From Roseobacter weihaiensis (GTDB taxonomy: Bacteria > Pseudomonadota > Alphaproteobacteria > Rhodobacterales > Rhodobacteraceae), in NCBI RefSeq assembly GCF_020622345.1, contig NZ_JACNMO010000003.1, positions 124,001-188,000 of the forward strand: 64,000 nt of DNA. Direction: 5' to 3'. Under the pieces are notes generated by a model. The model was not told the DNA's origin. It saw only the letters and a list, made by a program, of their open reading frames with translations, and did no database searches. Below, piece after piece: positions 35,624 through 44,513 of this stretch (positions are counted from its first letter, which is position 1; the number at the start of each line of letters is the position of its first letter). Position numbers and translations under genes: made by a program.

Positions 35624-36034
35624 TTGGGAGATACCGAATTTCAAGAATTCCTCGATGCGATTTCGACCTGTTTCATTGACCGCGACTTTGCGACCTGGCG
35701 AGACCGGGTAATTTATCCTTTTACGCTAATAACCGCTGCGGGACCTGTGCTCATTCGCGATGAAGATGAGCTTCGTGAAAATTTCAATCTGTACCTGCAA
35801 GCCTGCGAGGCCATGCATCTCGATAAAATCTACCGCAGACCCGTCGCGTTGGAGGCCTGCAGCGATGGCACGTGGATTGGAACTTATGAAACCAACCTGC
35901 TCAGCCGGGGCGTACGCGCGGCGGAACCCTATGTTTCCTCAGCACTGCTGCGTGAAAGTGATGGGCGGTTCAAGATGATGTCGATCATGAATGCCCGTGG
36001 CCACCATGACTGGACCGGCAAACAGCCCGGCTGA
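35624..36034 (+). CDS. SnoaL/NTF2-like domain protein
   Basis: 136 residues from TTG 35624. The start is set by AAGGAGGT at 35609-35616, a near-perfect ribosome site. The sequence has the layout of NTF2-like cone proteins: an N-terminal helix (FQEFLDAISTCFIDRDFATWRDRV), a strand pair and a final sheet with RFKMMSIMNARGHHDW. Such proteins range from enzymes to ligand binders; no catalytic pair can be named. Confidence 0.7.
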   Translation: MGDTEFQEFLDAISTCFIDRDFATWRDRVIYPFTLITAAGPVLIRDEDELRENFNLYLQACEAMHLDKIYRRPVALEACSDGTWIGTYETNLLSRGVRAAEPYVSSALLRESDGRFKMMSIMNARGHHDWTGKQPG

Positions 36035-36108
36035 TATGCGAGATCGACCCCTTGCTGCGTAAATCACCCGGACCGCGAGATCGGGATGGTATCTTAAAAC
36101 CAACAAAA

Positions 36109-36131
36109 AAGGCGACCCTGCTGGCCGCCTT
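36109..36131 (-). terminator. Terminator of the VPLPA-CTERM protein gene
   Basis: AAGGCG (36109-36114) pairs with CGCCTT (36126-36131). On the minus strand the stem ends in a U run (A tract at 36105-36110), 25 bases after the stop of the sorting-domain protein. Confidence 0.65.
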
Positions 36132-36155
36132 CTCCGCTGCGTTCTTGACGCGTGA

Positions 36156-36788
36156 TCAGGTTGCGGCTTTTCGGCGGCGCATAATGCCAAAACCCGCTAA
36201 TGCTGCCGCCATTAACGGCAAAGACGCCGGCAATGGCACGGGCGTGATCGCCTCACCGGTAACGACAACGTCGTCGATCTTGAACCCTTCGGAAGACGCG
36301 CTGACATCTGACCAGAACATGAGATTGAACAGGGCGCCATCAGCAGCCGATCCGAGCGACACGGTTTCCGAGAAAGTTGTCGTGGTCTCGCTGCCATTCG
36401 AGAAAACCTCGGTCCAGGCGTTTTGATCTGTCAGAGCAGGGGCAGGATCGAACGCCCAGGACAGATACAAATCATCACTGGCTTCATTCCCGAAAAACGC
36501 TCTCCAGGTGAACGAAACCGTGATATTTTTGAACCCGGTTGCATCAATCACTGCACTGGCAGCGGCAGCATCAGGATTACCAAAAAGCGTATCCCGCAAT
36601 CTCAGTGTATTTCCTCTGACGCGCACGTCATTGCTGTCATCTTCCAGCTCTGACCAGCCGTTGCCAACCGAATTGCTGTTGGCCCGGTTGAAGTCATCTT
36701 CAAAAAGGACGGTCGAGGCGGCCGCAGCCCCCACAAGAAGGGCGTTTCCAAGAACAAACGCGGCGACAGGTTTCAAAAGTCTTTTCAT
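36156..36788 (-). CDS. Secreted VPLPA-CTERM sorting domain protein
   Basis: 210 residues. An N-terminal signal peptide (about 1-24) is followed by a beta-sandwich-like domain with many Asp, Asn and Thr residues. The C-terminus has VPLPASLPLMAAALAGF and then RRRK, the tripartite VPLPA-CTERM signal (motif, helix, basic end) recognised by an exosortase in Rhodobacterales. The protein is therefore probably processed and sent to the surface or to extracellular polysaccharide. The start could also be 36797 (three codons earlier). Confidence 0.88.
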   Translation of the reverse strand: MKRLLKPVAAFVLGNALLVGAAAASTVLFEDDFNRANSNSVGNGWSELEDDSNDVRVRGNTLRLRDTLFGNPDAAAASAVIDATGFKNITVSFTWRAFFGNEASDDLYLSWAFDPAPALTDQNAWTEVFSNGSETTTTFSETVSLGSAADGALFNLMFWSDVSASSEGFKIDDVVVTGEAITPVPLPASLPLMAAALAGFGIMRRRKAAT

Positions 36789-37191
36789 GGTAAACATGAC
36801 CTCAATAATTTAACGTTATAGTAACTTAGAGCGTGAATGCTCCAAAAATTGGACTAAACCGGGGCATTCCCGCCGTAATCCGACGTGATGCCTAGCACCA
36901 CCCGATGCCGCTGAACAGCAAAAACATGCCGGCCGGTCATTTTTTGTTAACTTTTAAGAACTGCTCCCAATCAGTGTCTTGGGCTTGATCTGGCAGGATT
37001 TTCCGCCTAGAACGCCCAAGTCTGGAATCGCACAAGCGACGCCGGACCATTTCGGCATTCGAAATGTCTTCACAAGGAATGATGTTTGTATTCTCCCGGC
37101 GGGCGCGACATGCGGACCCGATCTCAGACCGGAAGCTCTGAAACGCGCAAAACTTCGTGGGCTAACCACGAGCATCATAGGAGACGATCAG
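36789..37191. other. Intergenic region upstream of rplS
   Basis: 403 bases between the divergent sorting-domain gene and rplS. A possible -35/-10 pair, TTGATC and TAGAAC with 17-base spacing, lies at 36986-37014. The last 70 bases are an rplS leader with two hairpins, entered separately. Otherwise nothing is recognised. Confidence 0.4.
37124..37171 (+). promoter_or_regulatory. rplS leader with two successive hairpins
   Basis: TCAGA (37124-37128) pairs with TCTGA (37137-37141), and TCGTGG (37155-37160) pairs with CCACGA (37166-37171). The second stem ends seven bases before the ribosome site AGGAG. Ribosomal protein leaders often carry such stems for feedback control, but no known L19 leader family was matched. 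Confidence 0.35.
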
Positions 37192-37575
37192 ATGGATCTG
37201 ATTGCACAACTTGAAGCGGAACAAGTCGCCGCTCTGGGGAAAGATATCCCCGACTTCCGCGCCGGTGACACCATCCGCGTCGGATTCAAAGTGACCGAAG
37301 GCACCCGCACCCGTGTGCAGAACTACGAAGGTGTGTGCATCGCACGTAACAACGGCCATGGGATTGCCGGATCCTTCACCGTTCGCAAAATATCGTTTGG
37401 CGAAGGCGTAGAGCGTGTGTTCCCGCTGCATTCCACCAACATCGACAGCATCACCGTGGTCCGCCGCGGTCGCGTGCGTCGCGCCAAGCTTTATTATCTG
37501 CGCAGCCGCCGTGGTAAATCCGCGCGAATTGCAGAAAACGCAAACTACAAGCCCAAATCTGGCGCCAGCGCATAA
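37192..37575 (+). CDS. rplS: 50S ribosomal protein L19
   Basis: 127 residues. L19 lies at the subunit interface. The core ([31 protein letters not shown]...FTVRKIS) and the basic end ([18 protein letters not shown]) are standard. AGGAG stands ahead of ATG 37192; a longer in-frame extension upstream crosses the leader hairpins and is unlikely. Confidence 0.98.
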   Translation: MDLIAQLEAEQVAALGKDIPDFRAGDTIRVGFKVTEGTRTRVQNYEGVCIARNNGHGIAGSFTVRKISFGEGVERVFPLHSTNIDSITVVRRGRVRRAKLYYLRSRRGKSARIAENANYKPKSGASA

Positions 37576-37586
37576 GGACCGGACCG

Positions 37587-37808
37587 ATGAAAGCAGATAC
37601 ACACCCCGATTATCACCTCATCGACGTCAAGATGACTGACGGTACGATCGTTCAGATGAAATCCACCTGGGGCAAGGAAGGCGACCAGCTGTCGCTCGAC
37701 ATCGACCCCTCCGCGCACCCTGCGTGGACAGGCGGGTCGTCGCGCCTGCTCGACACCGGCGGACGCGTCTCCAAGTTCAAGAACAAATACGCGGGCCTTG
37801 GTTTCTAA
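37587..37808 (+). CDS. rpmE: 50S ribosomal protein L31, zinc-independent type
   Basis: 73 residues. The alphaproteobacterial L31 start [20 protein letters not shown] is seen. The Cys residues of the zinc-binding form (CxxC) are absent, so this protein needs no zinc. It follows rplS after 11 bases and the pair ends at a strong terminator. Confidence 0.96.
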   Translation: MKADTHPDYHLIDVKMTDGTIVQMKSTWGKEGDQLSLDIDPSAHPAWTGGSSRLLDTGGRVSKFKNKYAGLGF

Positions 37809-37833
37809 AGCCACCGCTCTTTGCAATGCCGGG

Positions 37834-37864
37834 AAAAGCCGCACACTCTTGGGCGCGGCTTTTT
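37834..37864 (+). terminator. Rho-independent terminator of rplS-rpmE
   Basis: AAAAGCCGC (37834-37842) pairs with GCGGCTTTT (37855-37863), followed by T. The A tract on the left makes it usable also for the convergent LuxR-type gene. Confidence 0.85.
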
Positions 37865-37892
37865 CGATCTGATGCGTGCGAGGCCGGCGGGG

Positions 37893-38969
37893 TTATACCA
37901 GCCCGGAAAACAGCACGCGCAGGTCCGATTGCCGTTGCACCTGCAGCTTTTCGAGGATGTTGCGGATCGTCCAGCGCACCGTGCTCAGCGCACGGCCTCG
38001 CTGCGCGGCGATCTGTGCTGCCGTTGCGCCGTCCGCCACCGCGCAGGCGATTGCAGCTTCGGTCGGGGTCAGGCCAAAGACTTCAGCCACCGTGGCAGGA
38101 TCGAGCGTCACCGCCGGGGTCAAAACCCGCAGGAACAGCGTCAGATGCGGCCAGTCCGCACCGATCAGCGCCAAGGGAGGCGCAACCGCGGGCACAACTG
38201 TCAGCACAAGTATCGCACGGGACCCCTCTCCCTCCAAACGCATCGGCTGACAAGCATGGCCATCCAACACGCTTTGGTACTTCCCTTCGAGCTGGGCCGT
38301 CTGTGACACAGACGCCAATTTGACCCGTCCCCGCAAGATATCGATGCCAGACGCGGCTCCCAGCAACGCCTCTGCCGCAGGCGTCGCGCGAAAAACACGC
38401 CCGGTTTTGCCAAGATAGATCGCCGCTGTTTGAGTGTTTACGGCGGGCGGAGCGGATAAATAAGTTGTCAGGTAATGTTCTCGCAGCCCCATGATCGTCA
38501 TCACATGGCGATGCGTCTCATACCAAAGCGCTGTTTCCGCGCCGGAATAGACACCCTGGCGTTCGGGGCGGAACGCAGTCGTGCAGACCACCGTCGTTGG
38601 GGATACCGCCGTCATGATGCCGATGCCATGCTGGGCATCGTGTTGCCGGAGCCACTCGTTGTAGATCGAGGACGTCTTGCGTTCCCGATCCGAAAAAAGC
38701 TGGCTCTGATGCCAAATCTGGTTGCGGGGTGCCGCAAGCCCGCGAGGCACACGTACGTCGCGCGCAGCCCATTCCTCGCGGTAGATTTGGTCCACATCGC
38801 TGGCCCCGCTGCCGATCCCTTCTATGGGGCAGCCAGCCTCCGTATCGAAGGCGAGGACGTGCAGAAAAGACGAATGCACATGCCGCTGAAGACCGGTCAA
38901 GGCCGCGCCAAAGGCCTTGTCATCAAAAGCACTCGCATAAAGCGTACTTAAATCCGCATGATAACTCAA
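37893..38969 (-). CDS. LuxR family transcriptional regulator with PAS-like sensor region
   Basis: 358 residues from TTG 38969; the frame stays open to an ATG at 39104, so the start is uncertain. The last 65 residues are a LuxR helix-turn-helix (FGLTPTEAAIACAVADGATAAQIAAQRGRALSTVRWTIRNILEKL). The middle part (AIYLGKTGRVFRATPAAEALLG) looks like a PAS domain. No acyl-homoserine-lactone domain is seen. It is divergent from a small periplasmic protein, a likely target. Confidence 0.85.
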   Translation of the reverse strand: MSYHADLSTLYASAFDDKAFGAALTGLQRHVHSSFLHVLAFDTEAGCPIEGIGSGASDVDQIYREEWAARDVRVPRGLAAPRNQIWHQSQLFSDRERKTSSIYNEWLRQHDAQHGIGIMTAVSPTTVVCTTAFRPERQGVYSGAETALWYETHRHVMTIMGLREHYLTTYLSAPPAVNTQTAAIYLGKTGRVFRATPAAEALLGAASGIDILRGRVKLASVSQTAQLEGKYQSVLDGHACQPMRLEGEGSRAILVLTVVPAVAPPLALIGADWPHLTLFLRVLTPAVTLDPATVAEVFGLTPTEAAIACAVADGATAAQIAAQRGRALSTVRWTIRNILEKLQVQRQSDLRVLFSGLV

Positions 38970-39125
38970 AAACCCAATGCCCCTTCCCTGAAGGCCACCG
39001 AAATATCCATCCGTCCCCTCAATTCTGATGGGGACAAAACATCCCCCGATGTCAGACGCTGAAACGGGAGGCTGATCTTCCACAAAAAATTTACACCACC
39101 GCAAAGCATAAAGGACAAAACGATC

Positions 39126-39512
39126 ATGACAAAAAGCTTTCTTACCCGTTCAGGCATCTTGCCCGTCGCAGGGGTGCTGGCCTTGTCGCTGGCGACAGCC
39201 GCCCATGCCGACAGCTCAAACAGGGTTGAATTCAAGAACAGGGTCAGCATCAAAGTCGGCCAGGCCATGGTCTTTCACGGCCTGCGGGGGGCCTGTGGGA
39301 AACTGCCGGATCAGGGCCAGATGAAAAGATCGCTGGAGCGCTACAATGCGGAACTGACCACCGGCAGGCTGCAATACGGTAAACCCGGTGTGCGTCGCAG
39401 CGGGCAGTGCAACGGCAACACACCCGTGATGGAGACGCTCTTTGTGGCCACCACACCAGGGCGCGAAAAGATCGAGATCTACGGCGACATGGTGACCTTT
39501 ATCGTCAGATAG
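39126..39512 (+). CDS. Small periplasmic protein of unknown function
   Basis: 128 residues with a signal peptide ending TAAHADS. The mature part has two Cys (GACGK and GQCNG) that may form a disulfide, and begins with the strand-like VEFKNRVSIKVGQAMVFHGLRG. No family is recognised. It is divergent from the LuxR-type regulator with a short gap, so control by that protein is plausible. Confidence 0.7.
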   Translation: MTKSFLTRSGILPVAGVLALSLATAAHADSSNRVEFKNRVSIKVGQAMVFHGLRGACGKLPDQGQMKRSLERYNAELTTGRLQYGKPGVRRSGQCNGNTPVMETLFVATTPGREKIEIYGDMVTFIVR

Positions 39513-39592
39513 CCGCGCCAGAGAGATATCGTCTCCGGCACTCCCTTCTCTCACTCCACAACGCCCCGGAATCCCGCGCAGCCGGGTCCCGG

Positions 39593-39634
39593 ACAAACCG
39601 GAATGACATAAAGGCAGCAGTCGTTCCGGTTTGT
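39593..39634. repeat. 11-bp perfect inverted repeat upstream of mipZ
   Basis: ACAAACCGGAA (39593-39603) pairs exactly with TTCCGGTTTGT (39624-39634), with a 20-base loop. It lies 80 bases after the secreted-protein stop and 110 bases ahead of mipZ. No T run follows. It may be a factor-independent terminator or an operator. Confidence 0.5.
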
Positions 39635-39742
39635 GAGAAACAGGCTCTAACACGCAGCATCTTGCCTTCACTTAACCACAATCCGCTCATATAGTGCCGC
39701 CAACAAGGCCGCTTGAAACGGTCGCGGCAAAGGATCGGGCGA

Positions 39743-40552
39743 ATGGCGCATATCATTGTTGTGGGGAACGAAAAGGGTGGCGCGGGCAAATCTACCGTTT
39801 CAATGCATGTCGCGACCGCTCTGGCGCGGATGGGCCACAAGGTCAGCGCCCTTGATCTGGACCTGAGACAACGCACCTTTGGGCGGTATACGGAAAACCG
39901 CGCGGCGTTCTTGAAAAAGGCAGCACTTGACCTCGCGAGCCCTCATACTCACTCCCTGCCGGAAATCGCGCCGGAAACGCTCAAGCCGGGTGAGAATATC
40001 TATGACCATCGCCTGTCCGCCGCCGTCGCAGAGCTTGAAGCCGACAATGACTTTATTCTCATTGACTGCCCGGGGTCGCACACCCGGCTGAGCCAGGTCG
40101 CCCACAGCCTTGCCGACACGCTTATCACGCCGCTCAACGACAGTTTCGTGGATTTCGATCTGCTGGCACGGACCGATGCCATGGGCGACGAGATACTGGG
40201 GCCGTCCGTCTACTCGGAAATGGTCTGGAACGCGCGGCAATTGCGCGCGCAGGCCGGTCTGACGCCGATTGACTGGATTGTTGTGCGCAACCGCATGGGC
40301 GCCCAGCGGATGGTCAACAAGGAAAAGATGGAGCGCGCGATCAAGAATCTATCCAAACGGATTGGTTTTCGCATCGCGCCGGGGTTTTCCGAACGTGTCG
40401 TCTTTCGCGAATTGTTCCCCCGCGGCCTGACGCTGCTGGACCTCAAAGACATTGGTGTCAAACAGCTCAATATCTCTAACGTGGCCGCTCGCCAGGAGCT
40501 GCGCGATCTGATGAAAGCGTTGAAGCTGCCCGGTGTGAACATCGATTTCTGA
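39743..40552 (+). CDS. mipZ: Cell division positioning ATPase MipZ
   Basis: 269 residues. MipZ forms a gradient from the poles and inhibits FtsZ polymerisation, placing the division site in alphaproteobacteria. The deviant Walker A GGAGKST is at about 12-18, and the later IDCPGSHTRLSQVAH and DFDLLARTDA tracts are typical of MipZ rather than of ParA or Soj. AGGA precedes ATG 39743; an in-frame extension of ten codons has no support. Confidence 0.95.
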   Translation: MAHIIVVGNEKGGAGKSTVSMHVATALARMGHKVSALDLDLRQRTFGRYTENRAAFLKKAALDLASPHTHSLPEIAPETLKPGENIYDHRLSAAVAELEADNDFILIDCPGSHTRLSQVAHSLADTLITPLNDSFVDFDLLARTDAMGDEILGPSVYSEMVWNARQLRAQAGLTPIDWIVVRNRMGAQRMVNKEKMERAIKNLSKRIGFRIAPGFSERVVFRELFPRGLTLLDLKDIGVKQLNISNVAARQELRDLMKALKLPGVNIDF

Positions 40553-40603
40553 TACCGCCACGACGGGGGCCTTGACCTGCGCACAACACATTCCCCACCG
40601 GGA

Positions 40604-40890
40604 TCAAATGCGCGCAACGGGCCCGGCCTTGGTAAGTTTTTTCAATGCGCGCCGTAGCACGACAGGCTCAGTTTGAGTCAGTTTTTCGGCCAGCGTCGCA
40701 TCATGGGTTTCAGCAACCTGAGCGAGATCCTCATAGGCCGCCCGGCCCACCACTTTGAGCTCCAGATGCTCTATCCGGCGGTCGGCGAAGCGACGACCGG
40801 GCAGCCGCTGCAAAGTCACGGCTGATCTTGGTCTTGTGAAGGCCGGCCGCCTGCCCGATCTGTCCCGCGGTCATTCGCCCCCGTAAAGCC
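40604..40890 (-). pseudogene. MarR-family regulator remnant
   Basis: Two minus-strand frames together give the middle and end of a MarR winged helix: ALRGRMTAGQIGQAAGLHKTKISR in one frame, then RRFADRRIEHLELKVVG...ALKKLTKAG in another. Several codons of the wing are missing between them, and the entire N-terminal half is gone. The sequence runs straight into the hmgA remnant. In Rhodobacterales a MarR regulator often stands divergent from hmgA, so this looks like the old regulator of that locus. Confidence 0.75.
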
Positions 40891-40891
40891 C

Positions 40892-41711
40892 AGATGGAAC
40901 AGCCCGCAGAAGTCTGCATAGGGGCCTTACGGGAAGCAGTTGAGGGCACCGCCCTTATCGCGCCCGCGCCCCAGAATAAACGACCGTGGTGTTACCGCAT
41001 ACCGCCATCGATCAAGCATTCGCACCGCCACACAAAGATCGACCTGCCCTGTAGGAAATCAGCGCTACATACCGATCCCGATGTCATGTCACTGGGCCAG
41101 GATCGCGGGGACCCGCCCGGATCAACCGCGCATCTGGCCGACGGGCATGCGCACCATGACCACAGCGGGCAATCTGAACACCCAGAAGGGTACGGCCTCT
41201 CATATTCGCCACCCAGAACATTCATAACAGCTCATTTGTTCCACTGACAGCGACCTGCTGGTTGTCCCGCAGGAGGGGCAGTTGCGCTTGGACGTGGTGC
41301 CTGGCATGGCAATTATGCGCCCTGCAAATACGATCTGCGCAGCTATTGCCCGGCAGGGCAAACATCGACTTTGTGCTCTATCTTGAGCGCCGGATGATTG
41401 CCGAAGACACGTTTCGCCCGCCATGGTGTCACAAGAAGATCATGTCGGAGTTGATGGGTAATATCTATGGCCAATATGACGCGAAACCGCAGGGTTTTGT
41501 CCCCGACGGTATCAGCCTGCAGAACATGATGCTGCCGCACGGCCCCCTCAAAGCCGAAAAGCTCGACAATACCATGTCGTTCATGTTCGAGACACGCCTC
41601 CTCCAGCATCTGACGCGCCTTGCAGCGGTGGAAGCGCCCCCTCAAGACGACTACATAGAGCCTTGGGACAGCCTTGAGAAACAGTTCGATGGCACTCCCG
41701 GCAAGAAATAG
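40892..41711 (+). pseudogene. hmgA: Homogentisate 1,2-dioxygenase remnant
   Basis: Fragments of HmgA follow one another in changing frames: WNSPQK (40895), QNKRPWCYRIPPSIKHSH (40972 on), TGMRTMTTAG (41141 on), [10 protein letters not shown] (41249 on), [13 protein letters not shown] (41299 on) and, from 41358 to the TAA at 41711, a long tail with [15 protein letters not shown] and a normal end DGTPGKK. About 100 codons are missing after PQEGQLR, some 25 before ANIDFVLY, and a few more near [10 protein letters not shown]. The enzyme, which opens homogentisate in Tyr and Phe breakdown, cannot be made. Confidence 0.88.
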
Positions 41712-41720
41712 GACCCCGGC

Positions 41721-41849
41721 ATGAGCGAAGCTTTTCTCGAACTTCTTTTTTGGATCGTCGTCTTTGTCGTCTTCTTTTATGGTTTCAAATGGCTGCAAAA
41801 CCGCAAGAAGGCAAAGCGCGACAACGACAGAGGGCCCACCGACAAATGA
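41721..41849 (+). CDS. 42-residue single-span membrane protein
   Basis: ATG 41721 to TGA 41849, nine bases after the hmgA remnant. One hydrophobic helix (about 5-21) is followed by a basic, charged tail (QNRKKAKRDNDRG). A GGA element precedes the start. It may be conserved, but this cannot be shown here; the next small gene is also a membrane protein. Confidence 0.5.
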   Translation: MSEAFLELLFWIVVFVVFFYGFKWLQNRKKAKRDNDRGPTDK

Positions 41850-41940
41850 CCAAGGGGGGAGGGCCACGAGGGGCAAAAAACTGTGCGGGCGCTGCCGCGC
41901 GGGTCCGCAGCCAGACCATAGAGATCTTACGAGGCCCATT

Positions 41941-42156
41941 ATGACCAAATACGGCCCTTCCCGATCAGAGTTGAAATTCCGCCTCTGGGTCTCTGTCGCG
42001 GGGCTGGCGATGCTGGTTGGCGCCTTGCTGTTTCGGGGGCTGCCAACAGGGCCCGCAATGTTCGAAATCGTCGGGATCACCGGCGCATTTTTCGGCGGCA
42101 CCTTGTTATGGACATTGCGCCAGCTTCGGAAGCATGGCGATCGCGAAGATCACTGA
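41941..42156 (+). CDS. Small two-span membrane protein
   Basis: 71 residues with two hydrophobic segments (VSVAGLAMLVGALLF and IVGITGAFFGGTLLW) and a basic C-terminus. GAGG stands six bases ahead of ATG 41941. No family is recognised. With the 42-residue gene upstream it could form a small membrane operon. Confidence 0.6.
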   Translation: MTKYGPSRSELKFRLWVSVAGLAMLVGALLFRGLPTGPAMFEIVGITGAFFGGTLLWTLRQLRKHGDREDH

Positions 42157-42455
42157 TGACAGGGGCCGTTCTGAAGTTACCGGGTCTCGGCTTCGATGGC
42201 CCATCGCGTGCCGGCTACCCTCCGGGCAGCAGGCTGGACTTTCCGCTGCAACGCCTCGAAACCGGCGCAAGCTTTCAAGCTTTTGTGTCTTGCGCCCCTC
42301 CCAAGATGGGCTTGACGCCATGCGCTCGAGTGTTTGAGTATTACGTCGTCCCCCTCAGGGGTTCATTTGAAAAGCAGGCCAACTGCACCATCTTGCTGAC
42401 GTAAGACGCGGCCTTGCGCGCCCTTTGCCAGCGCGTGCCAACAGAGAGGAAGAAC
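42157..42455. other. Intergenic region upstream of the ABC binding protein
   Basis: 299 bases. No gene is supported. A perfect hairpin, GGCGCAAG (42264-42271) with CTTGCGCC (42289-42296), lies in the middle and could end the upstream transcript or fold in the leader. Overlapping short frames in this stretch have no support. Confidence 0.4.
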
Positions 42456-44123
42456 ATGACATTTTTCACCCGTACCGGAAAACCGGTACCGCAGTCCGTT
42501 GTGAAATCGGCGGCGAAAGTCGGAACAGATCCGATCAATCGTCGCGAGTTTCTGGCAACGGCAAGCGCCTTTGGCGCCACATCCGCGACGGCCTATGCCA
42601 TGCTTGGCCTATCCGCGCCGGCTGCGAAAGCTGCCGCACATCAGGAAGGCGGCGTCGTGCGCATCCAACAAGAAGTGCGCGCCCTGAAAGACCCCCGCAC
42701 CTACGACTGGCCGCAGATTGCAAACTTTTCGCGCGGCTGGCTGGAATACCTGGTGATCTATGAGAATGACGGCACCTTTACCCCTGCCTTGCTTGAGAGC
42801 TGGGAAATCAATGACGACGCCACCGAGTATACCCTCAATGTGCGCCGGAACGTGAAGTGGAACAACGGCGATGACTTCACCGCCGAGGACGTTGCCCGCA
42901 ATATCGCAGGTTGGTGCGACAAGGGCCTCGAAGGCAACTCCATGGCAGGTCGTTTCAGCACGCTGATCGACGACACAACCGGGCAAGCCATCGATGGTGC
43001 GATCACGGTGGTGGATACCCACACCGTCAAACTGTCACTGCCGCGCCCTGATATCTCGCTGATCCCCGGCATGGCGGATTATCCTGCGGCCATCACCCCC
43101 GCCGGCTTCGACGCAAACACCATGCTCGAAAATCCGGTGGGCACCGGCGCTTACCTGCCGGACTCTCTCGAAGTTGGCGTCAAAAGCGTTCTGGTCAAGA
43201 ACACCGAGCATACCTGGTGGGGGACGGAAGTCTTTGGCGGGCCCTTCATCGACAGTCTGGAATACATTGACTACGGTACCGACCCGTCCGCCTTTGTGGC
43301 GGCCGCGGAGGCGGAAGAAATCGACGGGCTCTATTCCATCGAGGGCGATTTCATCGACATCTTCAACACGCTCGACGGCTGGCAGGAGAACTCCATCGCC
43401 ACGGCCGCGACCATCGTGATCCGACCCAACCAGTTGGCGGAAATTGATGGCCAGAAACCCTATGAAGACAAACGTGTGCGTCAGGCGCTTGCCATGGCTG
43501 TCGACAATGCGATCCTGCTGGAGCTGGGCTTCGGCGGGCGCGGGCTGGAGGCGGAAAACCATCACGTTGGCCCGATGCATCCCGATTACGCAGAGTTACC
43601 GCCGCGCACCGTTGACCCTGCCGCGGCCAAAGCGCTGATGGACGAGGCCGGCATGGGCGATTACGAACATGAGCTCATCTCCATCGACGATGGTTGGCGC
43701 CGGGATACCACGGATGCGGTCGCCGCGCAGCTGCGGGATGCCGGCATTTCGGTCAAGCGCACGATCCTGCCGGGATCGACGTTCTGGAACGATTGGGCGA
43801 AGTATCCTTTCTCTTCAACCGACTGGGCACACCGCCCGCTTGGTGTGCAGGTCTGGGCACTGGCCTACCGTTCCGGCGAAGCGTGGAATGAATTTGGCTG
43901 GGCCAACGCGGAATTCGACGGCATGCTCAACACCGCGCTGGCGACAGCGGATGTGGACGAGCGCCGGACCCTGATGAAGGACATGCAGGCGCTCATTCAG
44001 GAAGAGGGGGTCACGATCCAGCCCTATTGGCGGTCACTCTACAACTTTACCCGCGAGGGACTTGTTGGCGCAGAGCACCACATCACCAATGAATTCCACC
44101 CGACCCGTATGGCCTGGACCTGA
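42456..44123 (+). CDS. ABC transporter substrate-binding protein, peptide/nickel type (family 5), orphan
   Basis: 555 residues. A Tat signal is present ([19 protein letters not shown], about 29-47), so the protein is exported folded. The mature part has the SBP_bac_5 layout: [35 protein letters not shown] near the start and a C-terminal lobe with [18 protein letters not shown]. It would bind a peptide, opine or similar solute. GAGGAA precedes the start. No permease or ATPase genes are adjacent, and a terminator follows, so its transporter is elsewhere. Confidence 0.9.
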   Translation: MTFFTRTGKPVPQSVVKSAAKVGTDPINRREFLATASAFGATSATAYAMLGLSAPAAKAAAHQEGGVVRIQQEVRALKDPRTYDWPQIANFSRGWLEYLVIYENDGTFTPALLESWEINDDATEYTLNVRRNVKWNNGDDFTAEDVARNIAGWCDKGLEGNSMAGRFSTLIDDTTGQAIDGAITVVDTHTVKLSLPRPDISLIPGMADYPAAITPAGFDANTMLENPVGTGAYLPDSLEVGVKSVLVKNTEHTWWGTEVFGGPFIDSLEYIDYGTDPSAFVAAAEAEEIDGLYSIEGDFIDIFNTLDGWQENSIATAATIVIRPNQLAEIDGQKPYEDKRVRQALAMAVDNAILLELGFGGRGLEAENHHVGPMHPDYAELPPRTVDPAAAKALMDEAGMGDYEHELISIDDGWRRDTTDAVAAQLRDAGISVKRTILPGSTFWNDWAKYPFSSTDWAHRPLGVQVWALAYRSGEAWNEFGWANAEFDGMLNTALATADVDERRTLMKDMQALIQEEGVTIQPYWRSLYNFTREGLVGAEHHITNEFHPTRMAWT

Positions 44124-44136
44124 ACTTGTGACGTTG

Positions 44137-44167
44137 AGAGGGCCGCGCGTCTTGCGCGGCCCTCTTT
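44137..44167 (+). terminator. Rho-independent terminator after the ABC binding protein
   Basis: AGAGGGCCGCGC (44137-44148) pairs with GCGCGGCCCTCT (44154-44165), twelve base pairs with a five-base loop and T residues after it. Confidence 0.88.
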
Positions 44168-44299
44168 CATAAAGCCCTGCATTTGCAATGATCTGATCAA
44201 AACGACCGAGCGTTTCGTATGGATCGCGGAAACACTGCGCAGCCTGATTGCGCCGCAGCATTGCCGTACACCGGGCGCGTTCAGTCGAAACCGAGAAGC

Positions 44300-44443
44300 T
44301 CAGCGAGAAGCTGTCGAAACCCTCAGCACGGTTTCCGGCAGAAACGCCAGCTCAACCAGTTCCCGGCACAGTCCTTTGCAATCCCTGCACCCGATGCAAT
44401 TGCTGCGCGGCAAAACTGCGGTTGTTTTCGTCTGGGGCTGCAT
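44300..44443 (-). CDS. 47-residue Cys-rich protein with a CxxCxxCxxxC motif
   Basis: ATG 44443 to TGA 44300. AGGAGG stands five bases before the ATG, an ideal ribosome site. The motif NCIGCRDCKGLC places Cys at 16, 19, 22 and 26, the spacing of a [4Fe-4S] ferredoxin half. The rest is short and helical (RELVELAFLPETVLR). A perfect FNR box lies 71 bases upstream, between this gene and the DUF309 gene. A role as a redox or iron-sulfur partner under low oxygen is inferred. No known family is named. Confidence 0.7.
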   Translation of the reverse strand: MQPQTKTTAVLPRSNCIGCRDCKGLCRELVELAFLPETVLRVSTASR

Positions 44444-44513
44444 GTGATCCTCCTAAAGCCATGTCTATATCGACACCATACCCCCAATAGCATAGCAGCA
44501 GACCTGACCCGCA

